From Kaistella yonginensis (GTDB taxonomy: Bacteria > Bacteroidota > Bacteroidia > Flavobacteriales > Weeksellaceae), in contig NZ_JAUFQB010000004.1 of the NCBI RefSeq assembly GCF_030409525.1, positions 82,253 to 129,074 of the forward strand: a DNA stretch of 46,822 nucleotides, written 5' to 3'. The position numbers and the translations under genes are program-made. Positions 7,852 through 16,740 of this stretch are shown here, piece after piece. Positions within the stretch are counted from its first letter, which is position 1; the number at the start of each line of letters is the position of its first letter. The notes under the pieces were generated by a model. It was not told where the DNA came from. It saw only the letters and a list, made by a program, of their open reading frames with translations, and searched no databases.

Positions 7852-9147
7852 ATGAAAAATATATTAAAATATCCGGAAAAAAGTACCTGGGAAACACTCT
7901 TGAAAAGGCCCGCTCTTGAAAAGAAAGATTTAAGAAATACCGTTCAGGAGATTTTCTTGAAAGTAAAAGATGTAGGAGATGTTGCTCTAAGAGAATTTTC
8001 TTTAAAATTTGATCAGGTTACGATCGAAAATCTTTTGGTTTCTGAAGAAGAAATTGAAAATGCTACTAATTTCGTTTCAGAAGATTTAAAATTAGCGATT
8101 TCACAAGCAAAAGAAAATATTTTCCAATTTCATTTTGCCCAAAAAGAAAAATCGGTAGAAATAGAAACGACAGAAGGAGTCGTGTGTTGGCGAGAATCTA
8201 GAGCCATAGAAAATATCGGTTTGTACATTCCAGGTGGAACTGCACCACTTTTTTCCACCGTTTTGATGTTGGCAATTCCGGCAGAAATTGCTGGTTGCAA
8301 AGAAGTTGTTCTTTGTACACCTCCTCAAAAAAATGGAAAAATTAATCCTGCAATTTTATATACTGCGAAATTATGTGGAATTACAAAAATTTTTAAAATT
8401 GGTGGCGCTCAAGCAATTGCAGCACTCACTTTCGGTACAGAAAGTATTCCCAAAGTGGACAAAATTTTCGGTCCTGGAAATCAATATGTCACTCAGGCGA
8501 AACAATTGGCGATGGAATATAATGTCGCCATCGATTTGCCGGCGGGTCCAAGTGAAGTTTTGGTTATTGCTGATCAAAAAGCAAATCCAGAATTTTGTGC
8601 GGCAGATTTACTTTCTCAAGCGGAACACGGAACGGATTCGCAAATTATTTTCATCGCGACTGATGAAATCATATTTAATGAAACTTTACGAGAAATCGAA
8701 ATACAATTGGAGGAACTTCCACGAAATGAAATTGCTAAATCAGCTTTAGAAAACAGTCGTTTTATTTTGATGAGAACTGTTGATGAAGCTCTTGAAATGA
8801 GTAATTTCTACGCTCCGGAACATTTAATTTTAGCAGTTGATAATCCTAGAAATTATATTGCGAAAATCACAAATGTAGGTTCTGTTTTCCTCGGAAATTA
8901 TACGCCGGAATCTGCCGGAGATTACGCAAGCGGAACCAATCACACTTTACCGACCAATGGTTTTGCCAAAAATTACAGCGGCGTTTCTCTCGATAGTTTC
9001 GTTAAGAAAATAACCATTCAGGAAATATCAAAAAAAGGTCTTCAAAATATTGGAAAAACGATCGAATTAATGGCAGCTGCAGAAGGTTTGAATGCCCACA
9101 AAAATGCAGTTTCACTTCGCTTAAAATCTTTAGAAAATGGAATTTAA
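7852..9147 (+). CDS. hisD: Histidinol dehydrogenase
   Basis: Catalyses the last two steps of histidine synthesis, the NAD-dependent oxidation of L-histidinol to L-histidine, as a zinc enzyme. 431 residues from the ATG at 7852. The frame is open upstream to 7786, but those 22 codons are translated from the dispersed repeat, so the downstream start is preferred. Diagnostic segments are ENIGLYIPGGTAPLFSTVLM, KIFGPGNQYVTQAK, DLPAGPSEVLVIAD, the LLSQAEHGTDSQ zinc/active-site region and the C-terminal SGVSLDSFVKK. The end overlaps hisC by 11 bases, which indicates translational coupling. Confidence 0.97.
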   Translation: MKNILKYPEKSTWETLLKRPALEKKDLRNTVQEIFLKVKDVGDVALREFSLKFDQVTIENLLVSEEEIENATNFVSEDLKLAISQAKENIFQFHFAQKEKSVEIETTEGVVCWRESRAIENIGLYIPGGTAPLFSTVLMLAIPAEIAGCKEVVLCTPPQKNGKINPAILYTAKLCGITKIFKIGGAQAIAALTFGTESIPKVDKIFGPGNQYVTQAKQLAMEYNVAIDLPAGPSEVLVIADQKANPEFCAADLLSQAEHGTDSQIIFIATDEIIFNETLREIEIQLEELPRNEIAKSALENSRFILMRTVDEALEMSNFYAPEHLILAVDNPRNYIAKITNVGSVFLGNYTPESAGDYASGTNHTLPTNGFAKNYSGVSLDSFVKKITIQEISKKGLQNIGKTIELMAAAEGLNAHKNAVSLRLKSLENGI

Positions 9148-10159
9148 TTTAGAACAAACAATCAGACCACATTTGGTGGGAATGAAATCCTATTCCACTT
9201 CGCGACCGACCGATGACAAAGACCAGTTTACTCTGCTGGATGCCAACGAAAGTCCTTTTGGAAATTACAACCGATACCCCGACGCTGAAAATGTACAACT
9301 CAGAAGAAAACTTGCAGAGATTAATAAAATAAACTTAGCCAATTTATTTTTAGGAAATGGCAGCGACGAGTTGATCGATTTGGTGATGCGGGTTTTTTGT
9401 GAGCCGGCGAAAGATTCGATCATGGTGTTCAATCCGAGTTTTGTGATGTACGAGATTTATGCAAAAATGAATAACGTAGCCGTCGAAAAACTGCAGTTGA
9501 ATGCTGATTTTCAATTAAATAAAATAGAATTTGAAGAGACGTTAACAAATACAAAGGCTAAAATTGTATTCCTCTGTTCACCCAATAATCCCACTGGAAA
9601 TTCAATTAATGATTTGGAATTTTATATTCAAAGCTTTAAGGGAATTGTGGTTGTGGATGAAGCGTATATCGAGTTTTCTCCAGAAGAATCTGCTGTTGGT
9701 TTATTAAAAAAATATCCGAACTTAATTGTTTTAAAAACATTATCCAAAGCTTATGGAATGGCCGGATTAAGAATCGGCGTTGGGATTTCGTCGCCAGAAA
9801 TTGCTTCATTTATTAATCGGTTCAAACCTCCTTATAATATCAGTTCAGAAAGTCAGAGACTGGCTTTGCAGCAATTACAAAATGGACAAGAACAAGCTGA
9901 GAATATCCAAATAATTTTATCAGAGAAAGAAAAATTGAAGAAAGGTTTGGCGGAAAATAAAGAGGTGGTTAAAATCTATCCGTCAGATGCCAATTTCTTT
10001 TTGATCGAATTTAAAGATGCCGAAAAGGTTTATCAAAAATTACTTCAAGCCAACATCTGGACGAGTCTTCGTCATCCGGCTTTAAAAAATTGCCTTCGGT
10101 TAAGTGTCGGGAAACCTGCCGAGAATTTAAAAGTTTTAAACGTATTATCAGAAATCTAA
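9137..10159 (+). CDS. hisC: Histidinol-phosphate aminotransferase
   Basis: PLP-dependent class I/II aminotransferase of 340 residues. It converts imidazole-acetol phosphate to histidinol phosphate with glutamate as donor. The N-terminal DANESPFGNYNRYPD and FLGNGSDELIDL are characteristic of HisC. CSPNNPTGN and VVDEAYIEF follow, and the PLP-binding Lys is in LKTLSKAYGMAGLRIG (Lys204). A C-terminal Arg region (ANIWTSLRHP, CLRLSVG) binds the substrate phosphate and carboxylate. It overlaps hisD by 11 bases and is followed by hisB after 3 bases. Confidence 0.96.
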   Translation: MEFNLEQTIRPHLVGMKSYSTSRPTDDKDQFTLLDANESPFGNYNRYPDAENVQLRRKLAEINKINLANLFLGNGSDELIDLVMRVFCEPAKDSIMVFNPSFVMYEIYAKMNNVAVEKLQLNADFQLNKIEFEETLTNTKAKIVFLCSPNNPTGNSINDLEFYIQSFKGIVVVDEAYIEFSPEESAVGLLKKYPNLIVLKTLSKAYGMAGLRIGVGISSPEIASFINRFKPPYNISSESQRLALQQLQNGQEQAENIQIILSEKEKLKKGLAENKEVVKIYPSDANFFLIEFKDAEKVYQKLLQANIWTSLRHPALKNCLRLSVGKPAENLKVLNVLSEI

Positions 10160-10162
10160 ATC

Positions 10163-11257
10163 ATGAAAAAAGTATTATTCATCGACCGCGACGGAACTTT
10201 AATTGTAGAACCGCCCATTGATTTTCAGGTAGATTCTCTAGAGAAATTAGAATTCTATCCAAAAGTCATTCAAAATTTAGCAAAAATTGTTACAGAATTG
10301 GATTATGAATTGGTCATGGTAACCAATCAAGATGGTTTAGGAACTGATTCTTTTCCGGAAGAAGATTTCCGAATTCCACAGGAGAAAATGCTGAAAACTT
10401 TTGAAAATGAAGGAATTGTTTTTTCTGATCTTTTAATTGATGACAGTTTTGAATCCGACAATTCGCAGAATAGAAAACCCCGGACTGGATTGCTTCAGAA
10501 ATATATTTACGGAAATTACGATCTGAAAAATTCTTTCGTTATCGGTGACCGAAAAACAGATGTAGAATTAGCGAAAAATTTAGGTACACAATCTATTTTT
10601 ATCGGAGCAGAAAATTTGGAAGAAGCTAATTTAACCACGCAAAGTTGGGACGAGATCTACCAATATTTAAAGCAGATTCCACGAAAAGCGAAGGTGAACC
10701 GAAAAACAAAAGAAACCGAAATTACGGTTGAGCTGAATTTAGATGGAAGCGGGAAATCGAATATCAATACCGGTTTGGCATTCTTCGATCACATGCTCGA
10801 ACAAATCTCAAAACATGGAAATTTTGATTTGGAAATTGAGGTAAAAGGTGATTTGCAGGTTGATGAACACCACACGATCGAAGATACCGCGTTGGTTTTG
10901 GGAACTTGTTTTGAACAGGCTTTAGGTTCCAAAAAAGGAATTGAAAGATATGCTTTCTCGTTACCAATGGACGATTGTTTGGCACAAGTTGCTTTGGATT
11001 TTGGCGGACGAAATTGGTTGGTTTGGAATGTCGATTTTAAAAGAGAAAAAATTGGTGATGTTCCGACAGAATTGTTTTACCACTTTTTTAAATCTTTCAC
11101 TGATACTGGAAAATGCAATCTGAACATTCAATGTGAAGGCGAAAATGAACACCATAAAATTGAATCGATTTTCAAAGCTTTTGCCAAAGTTTTACGGGAT
11201 TCTGTGAAGCAGGATCAAAACAATTTTTCAATCCCAAGTACCAAAGGAATATTATGA
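10163..11257 (+). CDS. hisB: Bifunctional histidinol-phosphatase / imidazoleglycerol-phosphate dehydratase
   Basis: A 364-residue fusion of two pathway enzymes. The N-terminal HAD phosphatase (about 1-165) has the DxD motif in LFIDRDGTL (Asp8, Asp10) and the later [17 protein letters not shown]. It performs the histidinol-phosphate to histidinol step. The C-terminal IGP dehydratase (about 175-364) has the metal-binding [23 protein letters not shown] and [14 protein letters not shown] motifs. The fused arrangement is the enterobacterial-type HisB, which is also common in Bacteroidota. The stop overlaps the hisH start (ATGA). Confidence 0.96.
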   Translation: MKKVLFIDRDGTLIVEPPIDFQVDSLEKLEFYPKVIQNLAKIVTELDYELVMVTNQDGLGTDSFPEEDFRIPQEKMLKTFENEGIVFSDLLIDDSFESDNSQNRKPRTGLLQKYIYGNYDLKNSFVIGDRKTDVELAKNLGTQSIFIGAENLEEANLTTQSWDEIYQYLKQIPRKAKVNRKTKETEITVELNLDGSGKSNINTGLAFFDHMLEQISKHGNFDLEIEVKGDLQVDEHHTIEDTALVLGTCFEQALGSKKGIERYAFSLPMDDCLAQVALDFGGRNWLVWNVDFKREKIGDVPTELFYHFFKSFTDTGKCNLNIQCEGENEHHKIESIFKAFAKVLRDSVKQDQNNFSIPSTKGIL

Positions 11258-11832
11258 TAGCAATCATCGATTACGGCGCCGGAAATGTAAAATCCGTAGA
11301 AAATGCCATCCGGAAATTAGGATTTGAAAGCCTCATTACGTCAGATTTTGAGGAGATCAGAAAGGCGGGAAAAGTGATTTTTCCGGGAGTGGGAGAAGCT
11401 TCCACGGCGATGAATTATTTAAAGCAAAGAAATTTAGATACTTTGATTCCCACTTTAAAACAACCGTTTTTAGGAATCTGTCTCGGACAACAATTGTTGT
11501 GTGATTTTTCGGAAGAAGGAAATACACAATGTCTTGGAATATTTAATTTGAAAGTAAAAGAATTTCCAGCTACCGATATTGTTCCGCACATGGGTTGGAA
11601 TAGTTTACAAGAAATTAAAGGCGATCTTTTAGATGGGATTTCTACAGATGATAATTTCTATTTCGTGCACAGTTATTATTGTGAAGCAGGAGAAAATACG
11701 ACTTCTGAGTGCGTTTATATTTTGCCTTTCTCTGCGACTTTGCAAAAAGACAATTTCTACGGAACCCAGTTTCACCCTGAGAAATCTGGAGATATCGGTT
11801 CTAAGATTCTAGAAAACTTTTTAAAACTATAA
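11254..11832 (+). CDS. hisH: Imidazole glycerol phosphate synthase, glutaminase subunit
   Basis: Class I glutamine amidotransferase of 192 residues. It supplies ammonia from glutamine to HisF. It has YGAGNVKSV at the N-terminus, the oxyanion region [10 protein letters not shown] and the nucleophilic Cys76 in [10 protein letters not shown]. The catalytic His174 and Glu176 are in [10 protein letters not shown]. Its start overlaps the hisB stop by 4 bases. After its stop comes a 268-base spacer with repeats before hisA, so the expected tight coupling to hisA/hisF is broken here. Confidence 0.96.
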   Translation: MIAIIDYGAGNVKSVENAIRKLGFESLITSDFEEIRKAGKVIFPGVGEASTAMNYLKQRNLDTLIPTLKQPFLGICLGQQLLCDFSEEGNTQCLGIFNLKVKEFPATDIVPHMGWNSLQEIKGDLLDGISTDDNFYFVHSYYCEAGENTTSECVYILPFSATLQKDNFYGTQFHPEKSGDIGSKILENFLKL

Positions 11833-11835
11833 TAA

Positions 11836-12070
11836 TTTAACCACAAAAGTCACAAAAGTAAAAGTTGAAATTTGATCTCTTTAAAGTTTGCATAAGCTAA
11901 ATCCAAAATTTTGTTTTCTTCTTAATTTCAGATCTGCTAGCTAACTATTACTTTGTAATTTTTTATCAGTGTCGTTTCCCATTGCTAAGTGAAACGCCTT
12001 TGCGTCCTTAACAAGAATTATAAACAGGATAATTATAAAGAAAATCTTTGCGTCCCTTGTGTTAAAAATT
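11836..12070 (+). repeat. CTTTGCG-type dispersed repeat, copy 3, in the hisH-hisA gap
   Basis: The 26 bases at 11979-12004 are identical to 3930-3955, and the end (AAAGAAAATCTTTGCGTC, then TTGTGTTAAAAA) aligns with copy 1. The left part begins just after hisH with ACCACAAAAGTCACAAAAG. It may be the other end of the same element, which would make it about 235 bases. No reading frame is visible. No -7 element is retained where copy 1 has TATATTTG. Confidence 0.65.
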
Positions 12071-12100
12071 TACAGCAATTGCATACCAAATAAAATACGA

Positions 12101-12820
12101 ATGAAAGTAATTCCAGCCATAGACATTATCGACGGAAAATGCGTGCGTCTTTCTAAAGGTGATTACGATACCAAAAAAATCTATCACGAAAATCCTTTGG
12201 ATATTGCCAAAGAATATGAAGCCCACGGAATCCAATATCTGCATTTGGTCGATTTGGATGGGGCAAAAGCAAAAACGATTAAAAATTTAAAGACTTTAGA
12301 AATGCTCGCTTCTCAAACCGATCTAATAATTGATTTTGGCGGGGGAATAAAAACCCGCGAAAGTTTAGAAAATGCTTTCAACGCTGGTGCGAATCAAGTC
12401 ACGATCGGAAGTATCGCCGTAGAAAATTCAAAGCTTTGTGAAGAATGGATCACTAAATTTGGAGCCGAAAAATTAATTTTAGGCGCAGATTGTTTAAACC
12501 GGAAAATAAAAGCGTCCGGTTGGTTAACCGATTCTGATTTGGACGTTTTGGACTTTATTCAATCTTATGAACGTAAAGGAATCAAAGAAGTTATTTGCAC
12601 CGATATTTCCAAGGACGGAATGTTGCAAGGGCCTTCCTTTGAATTGTATCAGGAAATTTTGAATCAATCGGAAATTTCTTTAATCGCCAGTGGCGGAATT
12701 TCTTCTATGAAAGATCTGGAGGATTTAAAAGAGATCGGTTGTTCTGGTGCAATCATCGGAAAAGCCATTTACGAAGGAAAAATAAGTTTAAAAGAACTTC
12801 AAAAATTTAATCAATGTTAA
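12101..12820 (+). CDS. hisA: Phosphoribosylformimino-5-aminoimidazole carboxamide ribotide isomerase
   Basis: TIM-barrel isomerase of 239 residues that converts ProFAR to PRFAR, an Amadori rearrangement. The ATG at 12101 gives the family N-terminus [20 protein letters not shown] with catalytic Asp8. The upstream frame to 12059 is repeat-derived and rejected. Half-barrel phosphate-binding repeats are visible as [21 protein letters not shown] and [13 protein letters not shown]. The second catalytic Asp is in [15 protein letters not shown]. The end overlaps hisF by 7 bases. Confidence 0.96.
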   Translation: MKVIPAIDIIDGKCVRLSKGDYDTKKIYHENPLDIAKEYEAHGIQYLHLVDLDGAKAKTIKNLKTLEMLASQTDLIIDFGGGIKTRESLENAFNAGANQVTIGSIAVENSKLCEEWITKFGAEKLILGADCLNRKIKASGWLTDSDLDVLDFIQSYERKGIKEVICTDISKDGMLQGPSFELYQEILNQSEISLIASGGISSMKDLEDLKEIGCSGAIIGKAIYEGKISLKELQKFNQC

Positions 12821-13566
12821 AGAAAAGAATTATTCCGTGTTTGGATATTAAAGATGGGAAAACGGTAAAAGGAATTCAGTTTGAAGATCTGCGAATTGCC
12901 GGTGATCCGGTGGAACTTGCTAAAAAATATGTGAAAGACGGCGCTGATGAATTGGTTTTTCTGGATATTACGGCCACTTTAGAAAATAGAAAAACACTCA
13001 TCGAACTCGTTGAGAAACTGAGTTTAGAGATTAATATTCCTTTTACTATCGGAGGCGGAATTTCTTCTGTTCAGGATGTTGAAGCTTTATTAAAAGCGGG
13101 CGCAGATAAAGTTTCCATCAATTCTGCGGCTGTAAGACGTCCGGAACTGGTTCAGGAAATCGCCCAACAGTTCGGAAATCAATGTGTCGTTGTGGCTATC
13201 GATACGAAACAGATCGACGGTGATGATTATGTGTTTATTAATGGCGGAAAAATTCAAACGGAATTAAAAACTTTAGATTGGGTAAAGACCGTTGCAGATT
13301 TAGGAGCGGGGGAAATCTTATTGACTTCAATGGATTTTGACGGTACCAAAAATGGTTTCGATATCCGAATGTTGCAGAATGTTTCCGAGGTTTGCCAACT
13401 CCCAATCATCGCTTCCAGTGGCGCGGGAAAAATGGAAGATTTTACCGAAGTTTTCACCAATACAAAAGTGACGGGAGCTTTGGCTGCCAGTATTTTTCAC
13501 TTCAATGAAATTAATATAACCGACTTAAAAGAAAATTTAAAACAAAATAAAATCGCCATTCGATAA
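12814..13566 (+). CDS. hisF: Imidazole glycerol phosphate synthase, cyclase subunit
   Basis: TIM-barrel cyclase of 250 residues that works with HisH, turning PRFAR and ammonia into IGP and AICAR. It starts [18 protein letters not shown] with catalytic Asp11. It has [11 protein letters not shown], the phosphate loops [13 protein letters not shown] and VSINSAAVR, the second catalytic Asp in VVAIDTKQ and [15 protein letters not shown]. It is paralogous to HisA next to it. The 86 bases before hisIE contain a 7-bp stem with a 4-base loop (13580-13597) and no T-run, so it is not a terminator. Confidence 0.96.
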   Translation: MLKKRIIPCLDIKDGKTVKGIQFEDLRIAGDPVELAKKYVKDGADELVFLDITATLENRKTLIELVEKLSLEINIPFTIGGGISSVQDVEALLKAGADKVSINSAAVRRPELVQEIAQQFGNQCVVVAIDTKQIDGDDYVFINGGKIQTELKTLDWVKTVADLGAGEILLTSMDFDGTKNGFDIRMLQNVSEVCQLPIIASSGAGKMEDFTEVFTNTKVTGALAASIFHFNEINITDLKENLKQNKIAIR

Positions 13567-13652
13567 AATAGCCATAAATAAGTTTACCAATAAACTTGAA
13601 TACTATTTGGTGAGATTGCAGATGATATTTTAAAAACAATAAAAAATTAAAG

Positions 13653-14243
13653 ATGAAATTAGATTTTGAAAAAGGAAATGGTTTAGTTCCGGTAATTATC
13701 CAAGACCATCGCACACAGCAGGTTTTGATGTTGGGCTACATGAACGAAGAAGCTTTGGAATTAACGCAAAAAGACGAACGCGTTCATTTCTTCAGCCGCA
13801 CCAAAAACCGAATTTGGCTGAAAGGTGAAACTTCAGAAAATTACCTCTATGTGAAAAGCATCAAACAGGATTGTGATTCCGATGCTTTATTAATTCAGGT
13901 AAAACCAGCCGGAAATGTTTGTCATACGGGAAGTTTTAGTTGTTTTGATGGAAAAAATTCCAAAGGTTTTTTATATGAACTGGAAGAAACAATTTCAGAA
14001 CGCATTGATCAAAAAGTAGAGAAATCTTACACTTACGACCTCTACCAAAGAGGAATCAATAAAATGGCGCAGAAAGTAGGAGAGGAGGCTGTAGAATTGG
14101 TCATCGAGGCCAAAGATGATAACGCCGGTCTTTTTAAAAATGAAGCGGCAGATCTGCTCTATCACTTTTTAATTTTACTAAAAGCGAAAGGGTTTGCACT
14201 GCGTGAAATTGAAGATTTGCTGATGGAGAGAAATAGAACATAA
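13653..14243 (+). CDS. hisIE: Bifunctional phosphoribosyl-AMP cyclohydrolase / phosphoribosyl-ATP pyrophosphatase
   Basis: A 196-residue fusion for steps 2 and 3 of the pathway. The N-terminal HisI half (about 1-105) has HFFSRTKNRIWLKGETS, the metal-binding DCDSDALL and the downstream Cys in AGNVCHTG. The C-terminal HisE half (about 110-196) is an all-alpha pyrophosphohydrolase with the acidic helix QKVGEEAVELVIEAKDD and EAADLLYHFLILL. It is the last gene of the operon, and a terminator follows 4 bases after the stop. All enzymatic steps from PRPP to histidine are therefore encoded in one stretch. Confidence 0.96.
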   Translation: MKLDFEKGNGLVPVIIQDHRTQQVLMLGYMNEEALELTQKDERVHFFSRTKNRIWLKGETSENYLYVKSIKQDCDSDALLIQVKPAGNVCHTGSFSCFDGKNSKGFLYELEETISERIDQKVEKSYTYDLYQRGINKMAQKVGEEAVELVIEAKDDNAGLFKNEAADLLYHFLILLKAKGFALREIEDLLMERNRT

Positions 14244-14246
14244 AAA

Positions 14247-14270
14247 AACCTGAGCAAATACTCAGGTTTT
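14247..14270. terminator. Bidirectional terminator after hisIE
   Basis: Stem AACCTGAG (14247-14254) with CTCAGGTT (14261-14268), a six-base loop, T-run on the plus strand and A-run (14242-14248) giving a T-run on the minus strand. It serves the his operon and the convergent M28 peptidase gene. Confidence 0.85.
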
Positions 14271-14288
14271 CTCAAAAAATTAGTTAAA

Positions 14289-15482
14289 TTATTTTTTAAT
14301 AATTAATTTCTTAGTGGTGCTTTCGCTTTGGGTTGTTACTTTAACCATATAAACACCCGTTTTTAGTTTAGAAGTGTTTAATACTTGTTGATCTTCAGAT
14401 TGCATTACTACTTTTCCGGTCATGTCTACAACAGTGGTCGAATAGCCTTTTCCATCAAGACCCAAATTCACATAATCATTTGCAGGATTAGGGAAAATAA
14501 CCACGCGGTCTTTTAAATCTTTTTTGGTATTGATTGTGCTTAGAACGAGGTCGGTATTCGCGACAGCAAAATATTGTATTGCGCCTACGATGCCTTTGGT
14601 AACTTTATATAAAAAAACAGGATCCATGTTTACATAAGTATCACCAGAAGTATGCGGCTTCGTACTTTCTTTTGTTTCGTATAAGCCAGTAACTACATAT
14701 CCTTCAGCTTCAAATGGCATATAATCAGAACGCTCAACATAAGAGTTTACGGGACTGATGGTTGAATAATTTATTATATTTTGAGATAATTCTGCACTTA
14801 CTACCGCAGAGGCCGCATTATTAGAGGATGGATTACTAGGATACATGCCCGCTGGAAAACTTGGCGTACCATCTCTTTCTACATTAATTTGAACATTATT
14901 AAACCCTGCAACACCACCAATTTGATCTAAATTGAGAACCAATTTAATATCCATTCTAGGGTTGGTTGCTTTTACTACATTGGTCACATATGCTTTACTT
15001 CCAAGTAATCCTTGTTCCTCACCAGAGAAATTTATAAATTTAATAGAGTATTCTGTAGGTACATCTTTTAGTATTCGAGCAGCTTCTAAGATGGCTGCAA
15101 CGCCACTACCATTATCATTAACACCTGGACCATTAATGGTATCGTAATGTCCGCAAATAATAATAAAAGTGTTTGGGAAAGTCGTTCCTGTTTTGGTAAC
15201 AATTACATTTTTAGTTGCCGCACCAGAAACGGTAAAACTCTGTGTCGTAATCTCAGAAGCAGAATATCCTAAGGCGGTATATTTATTCTGTAGCCAAGTC
15301 GCTGCATTGTTATTTGCAGTAGTTCCAGTTTTCTTGATGCCGTAACTTGCAAATTCATTTAAGTTGGTATTGATATTTGCTTGGGTAACAAGATCAGCGC
15401 GGTCTTTGTAAGTTTGAACAAAAGTTTGGGAGTAACTTTTAACCGTAATTAAAACAATTGGCAAGAGTAAAAACTTTTTCAT
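14289..15482 (-). CDS. Secreted M28 family aminopeptidase with T9SS sorting domain
   Basis: 397 residues from the ATG at 15482. Another in-frame ATG lies 15 bases upstream, but a -7 element ends at 15495 and would place the transcript start downstream of it. The signal peptide MKKFLLLPIVLITVKSYSQ is clear. The M28 zinc-peptidase core shows metal ligands in IICGHYDTINGPGVNDNGSG and the catalytic Glu in NFSGEEQGLLGS. The C-terminus (about 325-397) is a type A T9SS signal: VVIFPNPANDYVNL through LKTGVYMVKV to LIIKK. The protein should be exported by Sec, passed through the type IX system and released or attached outside. It probably removes N-terminal amino acids from peptides for nutrition. Confidence 0.93.
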   Translation of the reverse strand: MKKFLLLPIVLITVKSYSQTFVQTYKDRADLVTQANINTNLNEFASYGIKKTGTTANNNAATWLQNKYTALGYSASEITTQSFTVSGAATKNVIVTKTGTTFPNTFIIICGHYDTINGPGVNDNGSGVAAILEAARILKDVPTEYSIKFINFSGEEQGLLGSKAYVTNVVKATNPRMDIKLVLNLDQIGGVAGFNNVQINVERDGTPSFPAGMYPSNPSSNNAASAVVSAELSQNIINYSTISPVNSYVERSDYMPFEAEGYVVTGLYETKESTKPHTSGDTYVNMDPVFLYKVTKGIVGAIQYFAVANTDLVLSTINTKKDLKDRVVIFPNPANDYVNLGLDGKGYSTTVVDMTGKVVMQSEDQQVLNTSKLKTGVYMVKVTTQSESTTKKLIIKK

Positions 15483-15494
15483 AAAATTTTTTTT

Positions 15495-15502
15495 CAAATA
15501 TA
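15495..15502 (-). promoter_or_regulatory. -7 promoter element of the M28 peptidase gene
   Basis: Minus-strand TATATTTG, a perfect TAnnTTTG, ending 12 bases before the chosen ATG. The predicted 5' leader is under 10 bases. Confidence 0.55.
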
Positions 15503-15503
15503 T

Positions 15504-15532
15504 AAAAAAATCCTAAACAAATGTTTAGGATT
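15504..15532 (-). terminator. Terminator after rplT
   Basis: Minus strand: AATCCTAAACA pairs with TGTTTAGGATT (15522-15532 with 15509-15519), followed by a T-run (A-run 15504-15510 on the plus strand). It ends the rpmI-rplT transcript and abuts the promoter of the next gene. Confidence 0.85.
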
Positions 15533-15559
15533 TATAATTGATAACAAAAAATTTTACAT

Positions 15560-15904
15560 TTATTTTACTTGGTCCACAATCGCTTTGAACGCTTCAGGGT
15601 GATTCATCGCTAAATCCGCTAAAACTTTTCTGTTCAATTCGATATTGTTTGTTTTAAGAGCACCCATAAACTGGGAGTAAGACATTCCATGTTCTCTTGC
15701 ACCAGCGTTGATACGCGTGATCCATAGCGATCTGAAGTTTCTTTTCTTCTCTTTTCTACCGCGGTAAGCATATTGCATTGCTTTTTGTACGGCGTTTTTT
15801 GCGACCGTCCAAACATTCTTTCTTCTACCGAAAAAACCTTTGGCCAGTTTGATAACTTTTTTTCTGCGAGCTCTAGAAGCTACGGCATTTACTGATCTTG
15901 GCAT
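15560..15904 (-). CDS. rplT: 50S ribosomal protein L20
   Basis: 114 residues, the usual length. The signature [30 protein letters not shown] and the following [26 protein letters not shown] are typical of bL20, a 23S-rRNA-binding assembly protein. It lies downstream of rpmI with a rather long 172-base spacer that holds AT-rich sequence and no gene. In many bacteria L20 represses its own operon by binding the leader mRNA; no clear L20 leader structure was identified here. A terminator follows. Confidence 0.98.
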   Translation of the reverse strand: MPRSVNAVASRARRKKVIKLAKGFFGRRKNVWTVAKNAVQKAMQYAYRGRKEKKRNFRSLWITRINAGAREHGMSYSQFMGALKTNNIELNRKVLADLAMNHPEAFKAIVDQVK

Positions 15905-16076
15905 AATTTAAATTTGTTTTTTTTGAAAAGGGCGGAGGTTTAAAATTAGTAATGAAAAAGGAAAATTTAATAATTCTTCAATATTCATTTTTAATTATTC
16001 ATTCACTTAGGTGCACCGTTTCAGGGTTAAATTTTCTGAATTTGTTAATTCTTATAAACCGATTGATTTATAAAAA

Positions 16077-16274
16077 CTATTTTAAAGCTAATTGACGTAA
16101 AACACTCTTTTTGTCCACTTCTGCAACATAAGAAGTTTGCGTAAGATTTCTCTTTTGCTTCGTTTCTTTTTTGGTCAAGATGTGGCTTTTGAAAGCACCT
16201 TTTCTTTTAATCTTACCAGTTCCGGTAAGCTTAAAACGCTTCTTAGCACCTGATTTAGTTTTTAATTTTGGCAT
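16077..16274 (-). CDS. rpmI: 50S ribosomal protein L35
   Basis: 65 residues, the standard size. It has the bL35 pattern [36 protein letters not shown] and a C-terminal VLRQL. It is paired with rplT as in most bacteria. Unlike the usual infC-rpmI-rplT arrangement, infC is about 2 kb away and ends in its own terminator, so this gene must be transcribed from its own promoter (candidate at 16361-16368). Confidence 0.98.
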   Translation of the reverse strand: MPKLKTKSGAKKRFKLTGTGKIKRKGAFKSHILTKKETKQKRNLTQTSYVAEVDKKSVLRQLALK

Positions 16275-16360
16275 TTTTGCTTAATTTATCTATTTGTTAT
16301 CAATATCTTTTTCTTCTCACGTGCACACCCTTTACAGTATTCTACACATTTTTCAGACTG

Positions 16361-16368
16361 CAAAAGTA
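16361..16368 (-). promoter_or_regulatory. -7 promoter element of rpmI-rplT
   Basis: Minus-strand TACTTTTG matches TAnnTTTG, 86 bases before the rpmI ATG. A promoter is expected here because infC upstream has its own terminator. Confidence 0.5.
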
Positions 16369-16418
16369 CGAAATTTCAGCGAATTAAAAAAAGATATTTT
16401 ATATAATTGTTTTTAGGT

Positions 16419-16600
16419 TGGGGCGTGCCCTTCAGTCGCTCATGATCTCGCCTGACGACCAGACCATTCCCTCCCTCAGGTCGGGCTCTTCGCTCATACT
16501 CCTCATGCCCCCGCGTTCCCATCGCCTATTCCGGGGTAACCGCTGCGATCCCTCACGCGGGAGATGTTGTTCTTATAAAAACCATAGCCCAATCTACACG
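16419..16600 (+). repeat. GC-rich GGGCGTGCCC dispersed element
   Basis: An abrupt GC-rich island in a non-coding, AT-rich gap. It opens with GGGGCGTGCCC. It continues with GGTCGGGCTCTTCGCTCATA, an inner segment, GGGGTAACCGCTGCGATCCC and CTCACGCGGG. CCCGCG (16510-16515) can pair with CGCGGG (16556-16561). From general knowledge, elements with this order of blocks are dispersed in flavobacterial genomes; I cannot confirm copy number here. A 63-codon open frame crossing it is not protein-like. The rest of the gap (16275-16740) holds the rpmI and GNAT promoters. Confidence 0.55.
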
Positions 16601-16638
16601 ACCTCATGATTAACTTTTAAGACTTTGCAAATTTAAAT

Positions 16639-16646
16639 TATATTTG
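16639..16646 (+). promoter_or_regulatory. -7 promoter element before the first GNAT gene
   Basis: TATATTTG, a perfect TAnnTTTG, 95 bases ahead of the ATG at 16741. A TTTG at 16624-16627 is too close to be a normal -33 element. Confidence 0.45.
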
Positions 16647-16740
16647 TGTTGCAGAAGTATCTTAAGCGAAATTGTAGCACACACGCAGTTATTAATTGGT
16701 CGGTTCTCTACACAAATAATTCTTATTTTAAAAGTAAAAA

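Noticed and set aside
16418..16609. 63-codon open frame across the GC-rich element
   Set aside because: It exists only because the repeat is GC-rich and has few stops. It shows no domain, signal peptide or promoter of its own.
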